A stretch of DNA of 64,000 nucleotides from contig JAOOBT010000001.1 of NCBI GenBank assembly GCA_028404615.1, positions 124,001 through 188,000 on the forward strand, in the 5' to 3' direction. Source of the DNA: Candidatus Pelagibacter sp. (GTDB taxonomy: Bacteria; Pseudomonadota; Alphaproteobacteria; Pelagibacterales; Pelagibacteraceae). Below, piece by piece: positions 8,679 through 18,547 of this stretch; positions within the stretch are counted from its first letter, which is position 1, and each line of letters starts with the position of its first letter. Below the pieces are notes generated by a model. It was not told the DNA's origin. It made no database searches and saw nothing but the letters and a program-made list of their open reading frames with translations. Made by a program: the position numbers and the translations under genes.

Positions 8679-9716
8679 TTAGAACGCAAATGTCATTGCT
8701 ACGATAGTTTCTTCAAGATCACTACCGTTAATGTAACCAACATTTTCTACGTCAGCTCTAGCTATAGATAGAGTAGCACCACCTAATGAATATGCAACTT
8801 GAACAGAGTCCATTTCCACATCATAAGTTACTGTACCGCTATTAGCTAAATTAACTTCTGATACTTCTCTAGTGTAAGATACTGATAAGTCATCATTAAC
8901 TGCGAATGCTAATGACATACCTGTGTTGTCATAGTATTCAGCATGAGATAAAGATGTACCAGTAGTTACTACAGTTGTAAGCTCAGGAGCTTGTAATGAT
9001 CTACCATAACCTACAGTAAAGTTACCTGCAGAGTATTTAAGAGCATACGCACCACCTTCTTCAAATTGTTGCTCTGTACCTACACCATCATTGTAGTCAT
9101 TAACTTTATTGTAATGAGCTGATACTGTTAAACCATCAACTGGTTTTGTTACTAAAGAGTATTCTTCTCTAGAATTACCGCCAGTACCTGCATTGTTTCC
9201 AGATGCTGCATCTCCAGCCATATTGTAATTATATGCTGCTGATGCTGTTGTACCAAATGGTAACTCTGGTGTGTGATATTGGATAGTAGATGTACCAGCT
9301 GCACCTGCGTCACCTGGATATACTATACCGTAACTTGTTCCTGTATCAGACATTGATGTATATGCTGATGCATCCCAAGCGTATTTTTTGTTATTTCCAC
9401 ACTCAGATACACAAACTTTTATTGTACCCGCATCATTTAGACCAAGCACGATTTGTGTGTCGTCGTTGTTCGCAGCTCCGCCTGATGCTGGATCAAGTTC
9501 CATAGAGTAGCTCCATGTGTAACCGTTATCCATCTCTCCGCTAGCTTTGAAATTTAATTCATTAGTAATACCGATACCTTGGTTCCCTGAACTGCCGCTA
9601 CCAACATTGTATGTAGCTTTTGCAGTACCGTTAACTGATAATTCACCTGCATTAACAGAAAACATTAGAGACAAAGAAGCGATAGAAACTAATAAAGTTT
9701 TGATTATTGTTTTCAT
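8679..9716 (-). CDS. Outer-membrane porin
   Basis: A 345-residue beta-barrel porin. The signal peptide MKTIIKTLLVSIASLSLMFS plus VNA ends at about residue 23, followed by GELSVNGTAKATYNV. The body alternates hydrophobic and polar residues as in 16-strand general porins, is rich in Gly/Ser/Asn/Asp, and ends in the outer-membrane C-terminal Phe (VAMTFAF). Two close cysteines (VCVSECGN) could form a disulfide in a loop. Codon use is more even in GC than neighbours, which fits high expression. A good AAAGGAA site precedes ATG; it is monocistronic with its own terminator. Confidence 0.93.
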   Translation of the reverse strand: MKTIIKTLLVSIASLSLMFSVNAGELSVNGTAKATYNVGSGSSGNQGIGITNELNFKASGEMDNGYTWSYSMELDPASGGAANNDDTQIVLGLNDAGTIKVCVSECGNNKKYAWDASAYTSMSDTGTSYGIVYPGDAGAAGTSTIQYHTPELPFGTTASAAYNYNMAGDAASGNNAGTGGNSREEYSLVTKPVDGLTVSAHYNKVNDYNDGVGTEQQFEEGGAYALKYSAGNFTVGYGRSLQAPELTTVVTTGTSLSHAEYYDNTGMSLAFAVNDDLSVSYTREVSEVNLANSGTVTYDVEMDSVQVAYSLGGATLSIARADVENVGYINGSDLEETIVAMTFAF

Positions 9717-9734
9717 TATATTTCCTTTGTTATT

Positions 9735-9750
9735 GTTTATAATTATAAAC
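9735..9750. promoter_or_regulatory. 16-bp perfect palindrome upstream of the porin
   Basis: GTTTATAATTATAAAC is a perfect palindrome 19-34 bases upstream of the porin start. It contains TATAAT on both strands, so it overlaps the probable -10 region. It could be a repressor operator or only an AT-rich promoter core; the regulator is unknown. Confidence 0.45.
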
Positions 9751-9818
9751 GGTTCAAAATATCATTTACTCCTCTTCAAGGTCTCAATATTTATTTATTT
9801 TATTGACTTTTTTGATGT

Positions 9819-9838
9819 CTGTTGTAATTATACAACAG
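9819..9838. promoter_or_regulatory. Inverted repeat (CTGTTGTA-ATTA-TACAACAG) between porin and lipoprotein genes
   Basis: Eight-base perfect arms separated by four bases form a dyad typical of a dimeric regulator site. It lies in the 211-base spacer between the divergent porin and DUF3576 lipoprotein genes, about 100 bases from each start. A TTGACT at 9803-9808 nearby could be a -35 element for the rightward gene. Function is inferred only. Confidence 0.45.
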
Positions 9839-9927
9839 TAAATATAGTTACGTTTTTACTAATAAAATAAAGGATTTTAGACTATTATTTTGTGTTTCTT
9901 CTATCTTTAAACTAAAAATAGGTCAAA

Positions 9928-10449
9928 ATGATAAGAATTTTTCTACTTTCAATCGTTTGCTTACTTACTTTATCCTGTGGCGAGGCTTTTAAGCCAAAAA
10001 AGGTTGATACAAGAGAGGTATCAACAAATGTACAAGAAAGAGCCCGAAAAAATATCGAAACGGGACGGGGCACCTCATTAGGAGGTTTATTAAATAGAGG
10101 AACTAATTATGAATTTAGTACGGCAAATCCAATGTGGAGAGCATCTTTAGAAACTTTAGATTTTTTACCACTAACAACTGTAGATTACTCGGGGGGAATT
10201 ATAATAACTGATTGGTATTTTGATTCATCTGCTAGCTCAGATGAGTCTATTAAAATTACAGTAAGGTTTTTATCTAATAACATCCGAAGTGATAGTCTTA
10301 AAATAATCGTACACCAAAGAGTTTGTAAAATTTCCGGCAAGTGTAAAATTCAACTTTTGGATAAATCAAATATTCAGGAAGAATTACATAGAACAATTCT
10401 AAAAAAAGCATCTTTGATTGACAAAAATAAAAAAAATAAAAAAAAATAA
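9928..10449 (+). CDS. DUF3576 lipoprotein
   Basis: A 173-residue predicted lipoprotein. A short signal ends in the lipobox LTLSC with the acylated Cys at 17. The body matches the alphaproteobacterial DUF3576 pattern: GRGTSLGGLL, then FSTANPMWRASLETLDFLPL, YSGGIIITDWY, and KITVRFLSNNIRSDSLKIIVHQR. Function is unknown; an envelope role is likely because it stands directly ahead of leuS-lptE in this and related genomes. The C-terminus is a Lys/Asn tail. It is six bases upstream of leuS. Confidence 0.85.
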   Translation: MIRIFLLSIVCLLTLSCGEAFKPKKVDTREVSTNVQERARKNIETGRGTSLGGLLNRGTNYEFSTANPMWRASLETLDFLPLTTVDYSGGIIITDWYFDSSASSDESIKITVRFLSNNIRSDSLKIIVHQRVCKISGKCKIQLLDKSNIQEELHRTILKKASLIDKNKKNKKK

Positions 10450-10455
10450 TTTCAA

Positions 10456-12966
10456 ATGGAAAGAGTAAATTTTCATTTAATTGAAAAAAAATGGCAAGAA
10501 AAATTCGCAAAGGAAAAACTTTATAATAAAAAGGGTAAAAAATTTTATTGTTTAGAAATGTTTCCATATCCATCTGGCAAGATTCATATGGGACATGTAA
10601 GAAACTATACCATCGGGGACGTCATAGCTCGATTTAAATTTCTTAAAGGTTGCAATGTTTTACACCCAATGGGATGGGATGCTTTTGGATTGCCAGCAGA
10701 AAATGCTTCAAAAATGAATAATGTTCATCCTGAAAAATGGACTAATCAAAATATTCAAACAATGAAAAACCAATTAAAATTACTAGGATTATCTATCGAT
10801 TGGGATTTAGAAATATCTACGTGCGATGAGGAATATTATAAACATCAGCAAGAGCTATTTATAGATTTCTATAATCAAGGTCTAGTGTCAAGAAAAGAGA
10901 CTTATGTTAATTGGGATCCTGTAGAAAAAACAGTGCTTGCTAATGAACAAGTTGTAAATGGAAAAGGATGGAGATCTAATGCGGTTGTAGAAAGAAAAAA
11001 ACTATCTCAATGGTTTTTTAATATTACAAAATTAGCTGAACCGCTTTTGCAAGATTTAGAAAAATTGAATGGCTGGCCTGAAAAAGTCAAGCTTATGCAA
11101 AAAAATTGGATAGGTAAATCACTTGGATGTGAACTAGATTTTAAAGTGGTAAAAAAAAAAGAAATAATTAATGTATTTACAACAAGACCTGATACAATTT
11201 TTGGAGCAAGTTTTATAGCGCTATCAAATGATCACCCTTTAAGTAAAAACTTTTTGAATGATAAAGATTTTTTGAAATTTAAAGAGGAATGCGACAAAAC
11301 CGGCACAACCGAAGAAGCTTTAGCTAATGCAGAAAAGATTGGTTACAATACCAATCTATTTGCCCAACATCCTTTTATAAGGGACAAACAAATCCCAATT
11401 TATTTCGCAAATTTTGTGCTTATGGATTATGGGACCGGCGCAATATTTGGCTGCCCTGCTCATGATCAAAGAGACTTTGATTTTGCAAAAAAATATAATC
11501 TTGAAATTATAAAGGTGGTCTCTGATGGAAATAACAAAGTTTTAAAACAAGCATACACTGAAAACGGTAAAATTATTAATTCTGATTTTTTGAATAACTT
11601 AGAAATACAAGAGGCTAAAGAAAAAATAATTAATGAAATTGAAAATAAGAAAATGGGTAAGAGAAAAACACTTTATCGACTTAAGGATTGGGGAATATCT
11701 AGGCAACGATATTGGGGATGTCCCATTCCAATGATTTATCTCGAAGACGGAAAAGTTGTACCTGTTGAAAAAGAACAGCTACCTATACTTTTGCCAAAAG
11801 ATATTGACCTAAATTATAAAGGAAATCCATTAGAAAAACATCCAACATGGAAAAATACTATACACAAACCAAGCGGAAAAAAAGCAACTCGTGAAACTGA
11901 TACGTTGGATACTTTTGTAGACTCATCATGGTATTTTTTAAGATTTTGCTCACCAAAATATAAAAAAGGACCTATAGATGAAGAAAAAATTAAATACTGG
12001 ATGCCAGTAGACCAATACATAGGGGGAGTGGAACATGCTATTTTGCATTTATTATATTCACGTTTCTTTATGAAAAGTATCAATCAATATTATAAAAATA
12101 TAAATTTATCTGAACCTTTCAAAAATTTATTTACACAAGGAATGGTTTGTCATGAGTCTTACAAAGATGCAGAGGGAAATTGGCTTTATCCAGATGAGAT
12201 TGAAAAAATATCTGCAAAAAAAGCTGTAACCAAAACTGACAAAAAAGAGGTAATAATTGGCCCACCAGAGTCAATGTCTAAGTCAAAAAAAAATACAATT
12301 GATCCAGAAACAATGATCGAGCTTTATGGTGCTGACGCTGTAAGATGGTTTATCCTATCTGACAGTCCTCCAGAAAAAGATGTTCAGTGGTCTGACTCTG
12401 GAGTTTCCTCATCGAATAAATTTTTACAAAAAGTTTGGGATTTAAATTTTCAAATTAGAACTAGAAAGGAAAAAAAAATAAATCAAAAACTTTGCATACA
12501 ATTTACAACAGATTTAGATAGTTTGGCATTAAAAATAGATAAATCTATAGAAGATTTCAAATTTAATGTAGCGATCGCTCATTTTTATGAGATTTACAAA
12601 TTTTTTATTAAAAATATCAATTTAGACATAAGCAATAATTGTCTTACAGAAAATTTAATGAAAACGATGAAATTAATGATACCTTTTACTCCTCATATTG
12701 CTTTGGAGTGCCTTGAGAAGTTAAAATGTAAAGATGTTAACAATTGGCCAAAAATAAAAAACGATGCCAATGAAAAAATCAAGTTTGCTGTGCAAGTTAA
12801 TGGTAAAACTAGGGATATTTTAACAATAAAGAAGAAGACAAATAAAGATGAGATAAATGAAATAATTAATCAAAGCTCAAAGGCCAAAAAATTTATAGAA
12901 AACAGAGAAATTTTAAAAACAATATTTGTTGAGGATAAAATAATAAACTACATACTTAAAAAATAA
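10456..12966 (+). CDS. leuS: Leucyl-tRNA synthetase
   Basis: Class I synthetase of 836 residues. The HIGH motif is HMGH at 44-47 (in [14 protein letters not shown]). The CP1 editing domain includes [13 protein letters not shown] and the [15 protein letters not shown] block. The KMSKS loop reads SMSKS at 606-610, so the first Lys is Ser. The anticodon-binding and C-terminal domains are present, ending with [11 protein letters not shown] and a Lys-rich tail. It overlaps the lptE start by one base. Confidence 0.98.
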   Translation: MERVNFHLIEKKWQEKFAKEKLYNKKGKKFYCLEMFPYPSGKIHMGHVRNYTIGDVIARFKFLKGCNVLHPMGWDAFGLPAENASKMNNVHPEKWTNQNIQTMKNQLKLLGLSIDWDLEISTCDEEYYKHQQELFIDFYNQGLVSRKETYVNWDPVEKTVLANEQVVNGKGWRSNAVVERKKLSQWFFNITKLAEPLLQDLEKLNGWPEKVKLMQKNWIGKSLGCELDFKVVKKKEIINVFTTRPDTIFGASFIALSNDHPLSKNFLNDKDFLKFKEECDKTGTTEEALANAEKIGYNTNLFAQHPFIRDKQIPIYFANFVLMDYGTGAIFGCPAHDQRDFDFAKKYNLEIIKVVSDGNNKVLKQAYTENGKIINSDFLNNLEIQEAKEKIINEIENKKMGKRKTLYRLKDWGISRQRYWGCPIPMIYLEDGKVVPVEKEQLPILLPKDIDLNYKGNPLEKHPTWKNTIHKPSGKKATRETDTLDTFVDSSWYFLRFCSPKYKKGPIDEEKIKYWMPVDQYIGGVEHAILHLLYSRFFMKSINQYYKNINLSEPFKNLFTQGMVCHESYKDAEGNWLYPDEIEKISAKKAVTKTDKKEVIIGPPESMSKSKKNTIDPETMIELYGADAVRWFILSDSPPEKDVQWSDSGVSSSNKFLQKVWDLNFQIRTRKEKKINQKLCIQFTTDLDSLALKIDKSIEDFKFNVAIAHFYEIYKFFIKNINLDISNNCLTENLMKTMKLMIPFTPHIALECLEKLKCKDVNNWPKIKNDANEKIKFAVQVNGKTRDILTIKKKTNKDEINEIINQSSKAKKFIENREILKTIFVEDKIINYILKK

Positions 12967-13430
12967 TGAAAATTAAATTTTTTTATATAATTGCAACAAC
13001 ACTACTCTTATTTAGTTGTGGCTATACAATAGTAGATAATAAAATCGATTTTAAAATAAATGAAATTGTTACTAGTGGTGACAAAAAAATAAGCTATCAC
13101 CTGAAAAATAAGCTTTCTTTAATTTCAGGAGAAGAAGAAAATAAACTCGTGAAGATCAATATTAGCACTAATAAAACCAAATCTATCAAAGAGAGAAACG
13201 TAAAAAATCAAATAACTAAACACAATGTCAAGATCGTATCAAAAGTAGAATTAATTGATTTATCTAATCTGAAATCAAAAAAATACACATTCACAAAAGA
13301 TGGGGATTTTAACGTAGGCTCAAAACACACTGACACTCTTAATAATGAAAAAAAATTAATTGACTTATTAACTATAAATATTTCAGAGCAGATAATAGAA
13401 GCATTAGCAAATTATAGTAATGATTCATAA
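12966..13430 (+). CDS. lptE: LptE-like LPS-assembly lipoprotein
   Basis: A 154-residue predicted outer-membrane lipoprotein: hydrophobic leader and lipobox LLLFSCGY with Cys18. LptE plugs the LptD barrel and helps LPS reach the outer leaflet. Sequence conservation in the family is weak; assignment rests on the CGY lipobox, length, the segment KIVSKVELIDL typical of LptE-type beta strands, and the conserved order leuS-lptE-holA. It overlaps holA by 11 bases. Confidence 0.8.
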   Translation: MKIKFFYIIATTLLLFSCGYTIVDNKIDFKINEIVTSGDKKISYHLKNKLSLISGEEENKLVKINISTNKTKSIKERNVKNQITKHNVKIVSKVELIDLSNLKSKKYTFTKDGDFNVGSKHTDTLNNEKKLIDLLTINISEQIIEALANYSNDS

Positions 13431-14403
13431 AAGTTATTTAATAGAACAAAATTTTGATAATTTAAAAAACAAAATTGTTTTATTTTACGGAGAAAACTTA
13501 GGACTTATAGATGATTTCAAAGATGAAATAGTAAAAAGAAATAAAAATGTATTAAAATTTTCACAAGATGAAATATTAAAAAATGATAAAATTATTTTCG
13601 ACGAAATAAATAATGTTTCACTTTTTGATGATAAAAAGATAATTTTTATAATTAATATAAGTGATAAATTTTTAAATATTATTGAAGATATTCAGCTAAA
13701 TAAAAATGGTAATTTAATTTATTTATTTAGTGAAATTTTAGAAAAAAAATCAAAAATTAGACGTCACTTTGAAGATGCAAAAGATTTAGATATTGTACCT
13801 TGTTACAAGGATAATGAAACCACAATTAAAAAAATTATTTCATACAAATTAAAAGGTTATTCTGGATTAAATCCTCAGATAATTAGTAAAATTATAGAAA
13901 ATGGTAACTTAGAGAGGTCAAAAATCAATAATGAATTAGATAAAATAAAAACTTTATTTATAAATAAAAAAATTGATGTTGATCTATTAGATCAGCTACT
14001 AAACTTAGAAGCTGATAATGAATTTGAAAATGTAAAAGATAGCGCTATAAGCGGTAATAAATCAAAAACAAACAAGTTGTTGAGCACTACTGTCTTTGAA
14101 ACTGAAAAAATGCCATTATACTTAACTATTCTCAATCAGAGGCTTAATAAACTTAAAGAAGTAACTGAGAAAGCTAAAATTGGAGGTTTATCTAATGCAA
14201 TAGAAAAAATAAGACCACCTATATTTTGGAAAGATAAAAAAAGTTTTACAGATCAAGCTCATTTATGGAGCTTTGATAGATTAAACACTGCAATCAGCAA
14301 AACCTATAACGCTGAAATAAACATAAAATCAAATACCGAGATAAACAAAAATTTATTGATTAAAAAACTTTTATTAGATATTTGTTTATTAGCTAATGCT
14401 TAG
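13420..14403 (+). CDS. holA: DNA polymerase III delta subunit
   Basis: Clamp-loader wrench subunit, 327 residues. The N-terminal part has VLFYGENLGLIDDFKDEI in place of the Walker A region, followed by ISLFDDKKIIFI-like text and the lid domain (KKIISYKLKGYSGL), consistent with HolA, which lacks ATPase activity. The C-terminal collar domain has PLYLTILNQRLNKL. The gene follows leuS and lptE and runs convergently into parB with an 11-base overlap. Confidence 0.87.
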   Translation: MIHKSYLIEQNFDNLKNKIVLFYGENLGLIDDFKDEIVKRNKNVLKFSQDEILKNDKIIFDEINNVSLFDDKKIIFIINISDKFLNIIEDIQLNKNGNLIYLFSEILEKKSKIRRHFEDAKDLDIVPCYKDNETTIKKIISYKLKGYSGLNPQIISKIIENGNLERSKINNELDKIKTLFINKKIDVDLLDQLLNLEADNEFENVKDSAISGNKSKTNKLLSTTVFETEKMPLYLTILNQRLNKLKEVTEKAKIGGLSNAIEKIRPPIFWKDKKSFTDQAHLWSFDRLNTAISKTYNAEINIKSNTEINKNLLIKKLLLDICLLANA

Positions 14404-15244
14404 TTAAAAGATCAGAAACAAGTTCAAATTGTTGAAGATCTTTATATTCGATTGTTATTTTACCAGAATTATTTTTCTTATTTAATATATTAACTTTTAA
14501 ACCTAACACTTTTTCAATTCTTTCCTGAGCTTTAAGAATATTTGTATCAACAACCTTTTCTCTATTTGAACCTTTTTTGTTTCTAGTTAAATATTCAACT
14601 TTTCTAGCACTATAATTTTTTGAAACTATTTCTTCCGCTATAGACGAAGCATTACTTATACCAATGAGGGGTCTTGCCTGACCGGATGATAATGTCCCTT
14701 CCTCCAACATTGCAATAACATCACTAGGTAAAGTTAATAACCTTAAAGTGTTACTTATATGACTTCTACTTTTTGACATGAGTTTTGAAATGCTTTCATG
14801 ATCGTATTTAAACTCTTCATTTAATCTTTTATAACCTCTAGCTTCTTCTATCGGATTTAAATCATCTCTTTGTATATTTTCTACAATCGCAACCTCTAAG
14901 GACTCCACATCAGTTAGATCTAAAATAGTAACAGGTATTTCGTGTAATCCAGCCCTTTGAGCTGCTAACCATCTTCTTTCTCCAGCAATGATTTCATATT
15001 TGCCGGATTGAGATTTGCTTTCTCTTACTGCTATCGGCTGGATAATGCCATTTTTCCTTATAGAATTAGCCAATTCTTCAAGTTTTTCCTCGCTAAAATG
15101 CTGTCTTGGTTGATATGGATTTCTGCTCAAATCGCTTATGGAAACAGTGTTTGTTTGGTTAATTTCTTGTGGTTTCTCTTTAGGTTTTTCATCACCAAAG
15201 AGCGCTGACAAACCTCGACCTAATCCTTTCTTTTTTCCACTCAT
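14393..15244 (-). CDS. parB: Chromosome-partitioning protein ParB
   Basis: Centromere-binding CTP-switch protein, 283 residues. The N-terminal ParA-contact region has GLGRGLSALFGDE, then NPYQPRQHFSEEKLEELA and the CTP/Ploop block GERRWLAAQRAGL. The helix-turn-helix ISKLMSKSRSHISNTLRLL reads parS. A C-terminal dimer domain ends in KDLQQFELVSDLLTKH. It overlaps parA by four bases; two parS-like sites lie about 1.7 kb away within rsmG. Confidence 0.97.
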   Translation of the reverse strand: MSGKKKGLGRGLSALFGDEKPKEKPQEINQTNTVSISDLSRNPYQPRQHFSEEKLEELANSIRKNGIIQPIAVRESKSQSGKYEIIAGERRWLAAQRAGLHEIPVTILDLTDVESLEVAIVENIQRDDLNPIEEARGYKRLNEEFKYDHESISKLMSKSRSHISNTLRLLTLPSDVIAMLEEGTLSSGQARPLIGISNASSIAEEIVSKNYSARKVEYLTRNKKGSNREKVVDTNILKAQERIEKVLGLKVNILNKKNNSGKITIEYKDLQQFELVSDLLTKH

Positions 15245-16026
15245 GCAGCACTCACTAATTTATTTTTAAATTCCTCAGCTAATTGAAAATAAGCCTTACT
15301 TCCAACGCAACTTTTATCATAAATAACACATGGTAGACCATGTGAAGGGGCTTCTGATAATCTCACATTTCTTTGAATAACAGTTTTATAAACTTTATCT
15401 TTAAAATAATTTCTTGCCTCCCTGTCTACTTCTGATGAAAGCTTATTTCTTTTGTCAAACATTGTTAACAAAATTCCTCTTATTGAAAGTGTTGGATTAA
15501 GATTTTCTTTTATTCTATCAATAGTCTTAACAAGCTGTGTAATTCCTTCCAAAGCAAAAAACTCTGTTTGCAAAGGAACTAATAACTCATTCGATGCCAC
15601 TAAGGACATAATTGTGAGTAAGCTTAATGAAGGCGGACAATCTATGAATATGTTGTCATACTTTTTAAGTAAACCTGATTTTTCTGATAATAATATTTCT
15701 TTTAAAACAAATGCTCTTTTAGAGTCATTTGCTGTCTCAACTTCTAATCCAGATAAATTTACATGTGATCCAATGATATCTAAATTTTGTATATTAGTTT
15801 TTTGAATTGCCTGTCCAAGATTAATTTTTTTGATTAATAAATTGTAAATATTTTTATCTTCATCACTGTTACTTTTACCAAATCCTGTTGTAGCGTTTCC
15901 CTGTGGGTCTAAATCTATAACAAGATTAGTTTGACCCATAATGGACAGCGAAGCAGCTAAATTTATTACCGTTGTAGTTTTTCCTACTCCACCCTTTTGA
16001 TTAATCACCGAAATTGTTGTCGTCAT
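15241..16026 (-). CDS. parA: Chromosome-partitioning ATPase ParA
   Basis: Deviant Walker-type ATPase that positions the ParB-parS complex; 261 residues. KGGVGKTTT at 11-19 is the deviant Walker A with signature Lys11, followed by DLDPQGNATTGFG and the Walker B-like DNIFIDCPPSLSLLT. Between rsmG and parB it overlaps both by four bases. Length and motifs are those of a chromosomal (Soj) ParA, not a plasmid one with an N-terminal HTH. Confidence 0.97.
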   Translation of the reverse strand: MTTTISVINQKGGVGKTTTVINLAASLSIMGQTNLVIDLDPQGNATTGFGKSNSDEDKNIYNLLIKKINLGQAIQKTNIQNLDIIGSHVNLSGLEVETANDSKRAFVLKEILLSEKSGLLKKYDNIFIDCPPSLSLLTIMSLVASNELLVPLQTEFFALEGITQLVKTIDRIKENLNPTLSIRGILLTMFDKRNKLSSEVDREARNYFKDKVYKTVIQRNVRLSEAPSHGLPCVIYDKSCVGSKAYFQLAEEFKNKLVSAA

Positions 16027-16637
16027 TTTTTAAAATCGACTATAATTATTTTAGAGTCTTCATTTGTTATGCTATTTTCAAGTTTATAATCGTATTTTTC
16101 CTTATTGAAAGCTTTTTTTATGTCTTCCTGTGCGTTTTGACCTTTCAGAATTAGCAATTTATGTGACTTTTTAGCGATTTCACGTGAAACTTGTATTATC
16201 ACCTCTAATTTTTTAAAAGCTCGACTAACTATGTAGTCTGTATCAATAGAATTTTCATAAACATTACCAAGAATTTCTACTTTTAAGGATAATTTATCAC
16301 TGATGTATCTCAAAAAAGCTCTTTTAACTGGTGATTTTTCATATAATTTCACGTGAAAGTCTTTGTTTTTGTTAAATAAAGCTAAAATCAAGCCTGGAAA
16401 ACCTGCTCCAGAGCCTAAATCTGACAAAGAACTTTTTGAAAAATCAATAAATTTTACTAGTTGGGCTGAATCAAGGATATGTCTGTGCCAAATAACGTTT
16501 TCAGTGCTTTTGGAGATAAAATTATGTTTTTTATTAGCTCTAAGTAATTCATTTATAAATATTTTTATGTCAGATATATTTTTTGCACTAAAATTAAGTT
16601 GGTTTCGAAGAGTGCTTATAACTTCTTGATCCTGCAT
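16023..16637 (-). CDS. rsmG: 16S rRNA (guanine527-N7)-methyltransferase
   Basis: SAM-dependent rRNA methyltransferase of 204 residues. The SAM-binding segment is LSDLGSGAGFPGLILAL, preceded by the substrate block WHRHILDSAQLVKF, with VSRAFKKL and LLILKGQNAQED later. The gene lies between mnmG and parA, the standard gidA-gidB-parAB order. Its coding sequence also holds two perfect TTTCACGTGAAA cores that look like parS. Confidence 0.95.
   Translation of the reverse strand: MQDQEVISTLRNQLNFSAKNISDIKIFINELLRANKKHNFISKSTENVIWHRHILDSAQLVKFIDFSKSSLSDLGSGAGFPGLILALFNKNKDFHVKLYEKSPVKRAFLRYISDKLSLKVEILGNVYENSIDTDYIVSRAFKKLEVIIQVSREIAKKSHKLLILKGQNAQEDIKKAFNKEKYDYKLENSITNEDSKIIIVDFKK
16178..16189. promoter_or_regulatory. 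parS-like centromere site 1
   Basis: TTTCACGTGAAA is the 12-base core of the bacterial parS consensus TGTTTCACGTGAAACA; the next base C also matches, giving 13 of 16. It is inside rsmG, encoding VSREI on the minus strand, about 150 bases from parA. Palindrome, consensus match and a second copy 169 bases away make ParB binding likely. Confidence 0.8.
16347..16358. promoter_or_regulatory. parS-like centromere site 2
   Basis: A second exact TTTCACGTGAAA core, inside rsmG where the minus strand encodes FHVKL. Flanks differ from the 16-base consensus, so only the 12-base core matches. Paired with site 1, 169 bases away. Confidence 0.75.
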
Positions 16638-18505
16638 TAAGCAGTAGCTTTAAATTTTAACTTTTTGATGTGAGATAATAATATTATTATAGCTGCAGGG
16701 GTGATACCGTCTATTCTAATTGCCTGTCCTAACGTTTTAGGCCTTATAGAAATAAGCTTTGTCTTAACCTCGTTAGATAAACCACTTAAGTTTTCATAAT
16801 TTATACTCTCAGGAATGATAACTGACTCATCTTTCTTAAAAGACTTAATATCTCGCTCCTGTCTCTTCAGGTATCCCATATAATGAGCATCTGTTACAAC
16901 CTGCTTTTCGATTGAAACAGGAAATGCAGGAATGTCACTAAATATCTGCCTTATTTTAGCCATATTTACTTTTCGTTGACCCATAACTTCTAGACATGAT
17001 CTTTTGACTCCGTCCATAGCAATTTTAATATCATATTTTTTTGCTTCATTAGGAGTCAAGAAATTCGTCTCTAAAAAATTATTTAGTGAATAAATATTTT
17101 TTTTCTTTTCTAAAAATATATTTTTTCTTTCAGGTCCTACTAAATCCAAATTTATACCAATATCTGTTAATCTCTGATCTGCGTTATCAGCTCTTAAAGT
17201 TAATCTATATTCTGCTCTAGAGGTAAACATACGATAAGGTTCCGTAACACCTTTTGTTATTAAATCATCAATCATCACACCAATGTAAGAAGTTGATCTA
17301 TCTAAAACAAACTCAGATTTATTTTTAATTTTTAAAGCTGCATTGATTCCAGCTATTAAACCTTGAGCTGCAGCTTCCTCATAACCAGTAGTACCATTAA
17401 TTTGTCCTGCTAAAAATAATGACTTAATTTTTTTGGTTTCTAAAGTGGCATTAAGCTCTCTTGGGTCTACATAATCGTATTCTATAGCATACCCTGCTCT
17501 TTTCATCTTAACCTGCTCTAAACCCTTGATTTTAGCTAATATTTTGAGCTGAATCTCTTCTGGAAGGGAAGTAGATATACCATTTGGGTAAATAGTATTG
17601 TCCTTTAATCCCTCGGGTTCAAGAAAGATTTGATGCTGTTGTTTCTCTTTGAACTTAACAATTTTATCTTCAATGGAAGGACAATAACGAGGTCCAACTC
17701 CTTTAATGTTTCCTGAATACATTGCACTTCTAGAAATATTGTCGCTAATGATTTTGTGGACTTCGTTATTAGTATAAGTCATTCCACATTTGATTTGTTT
17801 GTTATCAATTTTATTTGTAAGGAAAGAAAAGTAATAATGGTCATCATCAGCTGGCTGCATTTCCAAATCATCATAATTAATTGTGCTACCATCTAGTCTT
17901 GGTGGAGTTCCTGTCTTTAATCTTCCTATTTGCATTTTAAATTTTGCTAATTGTTCACTTAAACCGGTAGACGCTTTCTCATCGTACCTACCTGCTGGTA
18001 TTTGAGTTTCGCCTATATGTATTAATCCATTTAGAAATGTACCAGTAGTTAATACAAGTTCCTTAGTCCTCACTTCTTTTCCGCTTTGACATACAAAACC
18101 TACAATTTTATCTCCCTCAAATAAAAATTTAATAACTGGATCTGCAATTACCTCCAAGTTTTTGTAATTTAGTAAAATCTTTTGCATATTCTCTTTGTAG
18201 AGAGCTCTATCTGACTGAGTACGTGGACCTTGCACAGCTGGTCCTCTGCTTCTATTTAATAATCTGAATTGAATACCTGATTTGTCGGCTACAACGCCCA
18301 TTACACCATCTAAAGCATCTATTTCTCTTACAAGATGCCCTTTTCCAAGTCCTCCAATAGCAGGATTGCAGGACATCTCACCGATTGTCTCTATTTTATG
18401 TGTAAAAAGAGCAGTATTTACGCCCATTCTAGCGGATGCTGCCGCTGCTTCACATCCAGCATGTCCACCCCCTATTACTACGACATCATAGCTTTGTTTA
18501 GTCAT
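16637..18505 (-). CDS. mnmG: tRNA uridine-5-carboxymethylaminomethyl modification enzyme MnmG
   Basis: FAD-dependent partner of MnmE that modifies U34 in tRNAs; 622 residues, full length. FAD-binding [10 protein letters not shown] near 12-21, then the block [20 protein letters not shown], the family [14 protein letters not shown], and [18 protein letters not shown]. The catalytic cysteine region CPSIEDK is present. One base separates it from rsmG, and it follows mnmE on the same strand, so the modification pair and the partition genes form one transcription unit. Confidence 0.98.
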   Translation of the reverse strand: MTKQSYDVVVIGGGHAGCEAAAASARMGVNTALFTHKIETIGEMSCNPAIGGLGKGHLVREIDALDGVMGVVADKSGIQFRLLNRSRGPAVQGPRTQSDRALYKENMQKILLNYKNLEVIADPVIKFLFEGDKIVGFVCQSGKEVRTKELVLTTGTFLNGLIHIGETQIPAGRYDEKASTGLSEQLAKFKMQIGRLKTGTPPRLDGSTINYDDLEMQPADDDHYYFSFLTNKIDNKQIKCGMTYTNNEVHKIISDNISRSAMYSGNIKGVGPRYCPSIEDKIVKFKEKQQHQIFLEPEGLKDNTIYPNGISTSLPEEIQLKILAKIKGLEQVKMKRAGYAIEYDYVDPRELNATLETKKIKSLFLAGQINGTTGYEEAAAQGLIAGINAALKIKNKSEFVLDRSTSYIGVMIDDLITKGVTEPYRMFTSRAEYRLTLRADNADQRLTDIGINLDLVGPERKNIFLEKKKNIYSLNNFLETNFLTPNEAKKYDIKIAMDGVKRSCLEVMGQRKVNMAKIRQIFSDIPAFPVSIEKQVVTDAHYMGYLKRQERDIKSFKKDESVIIPESINYENLSGLSNEVKTKLISIRPKTLGQAIRIDGITPAAIIILLSHIKKLKFKATA

Positions 18506-18547
18506 AAAATGAATGTAACGCGGTATATCAGGAATACAAGAGATATT

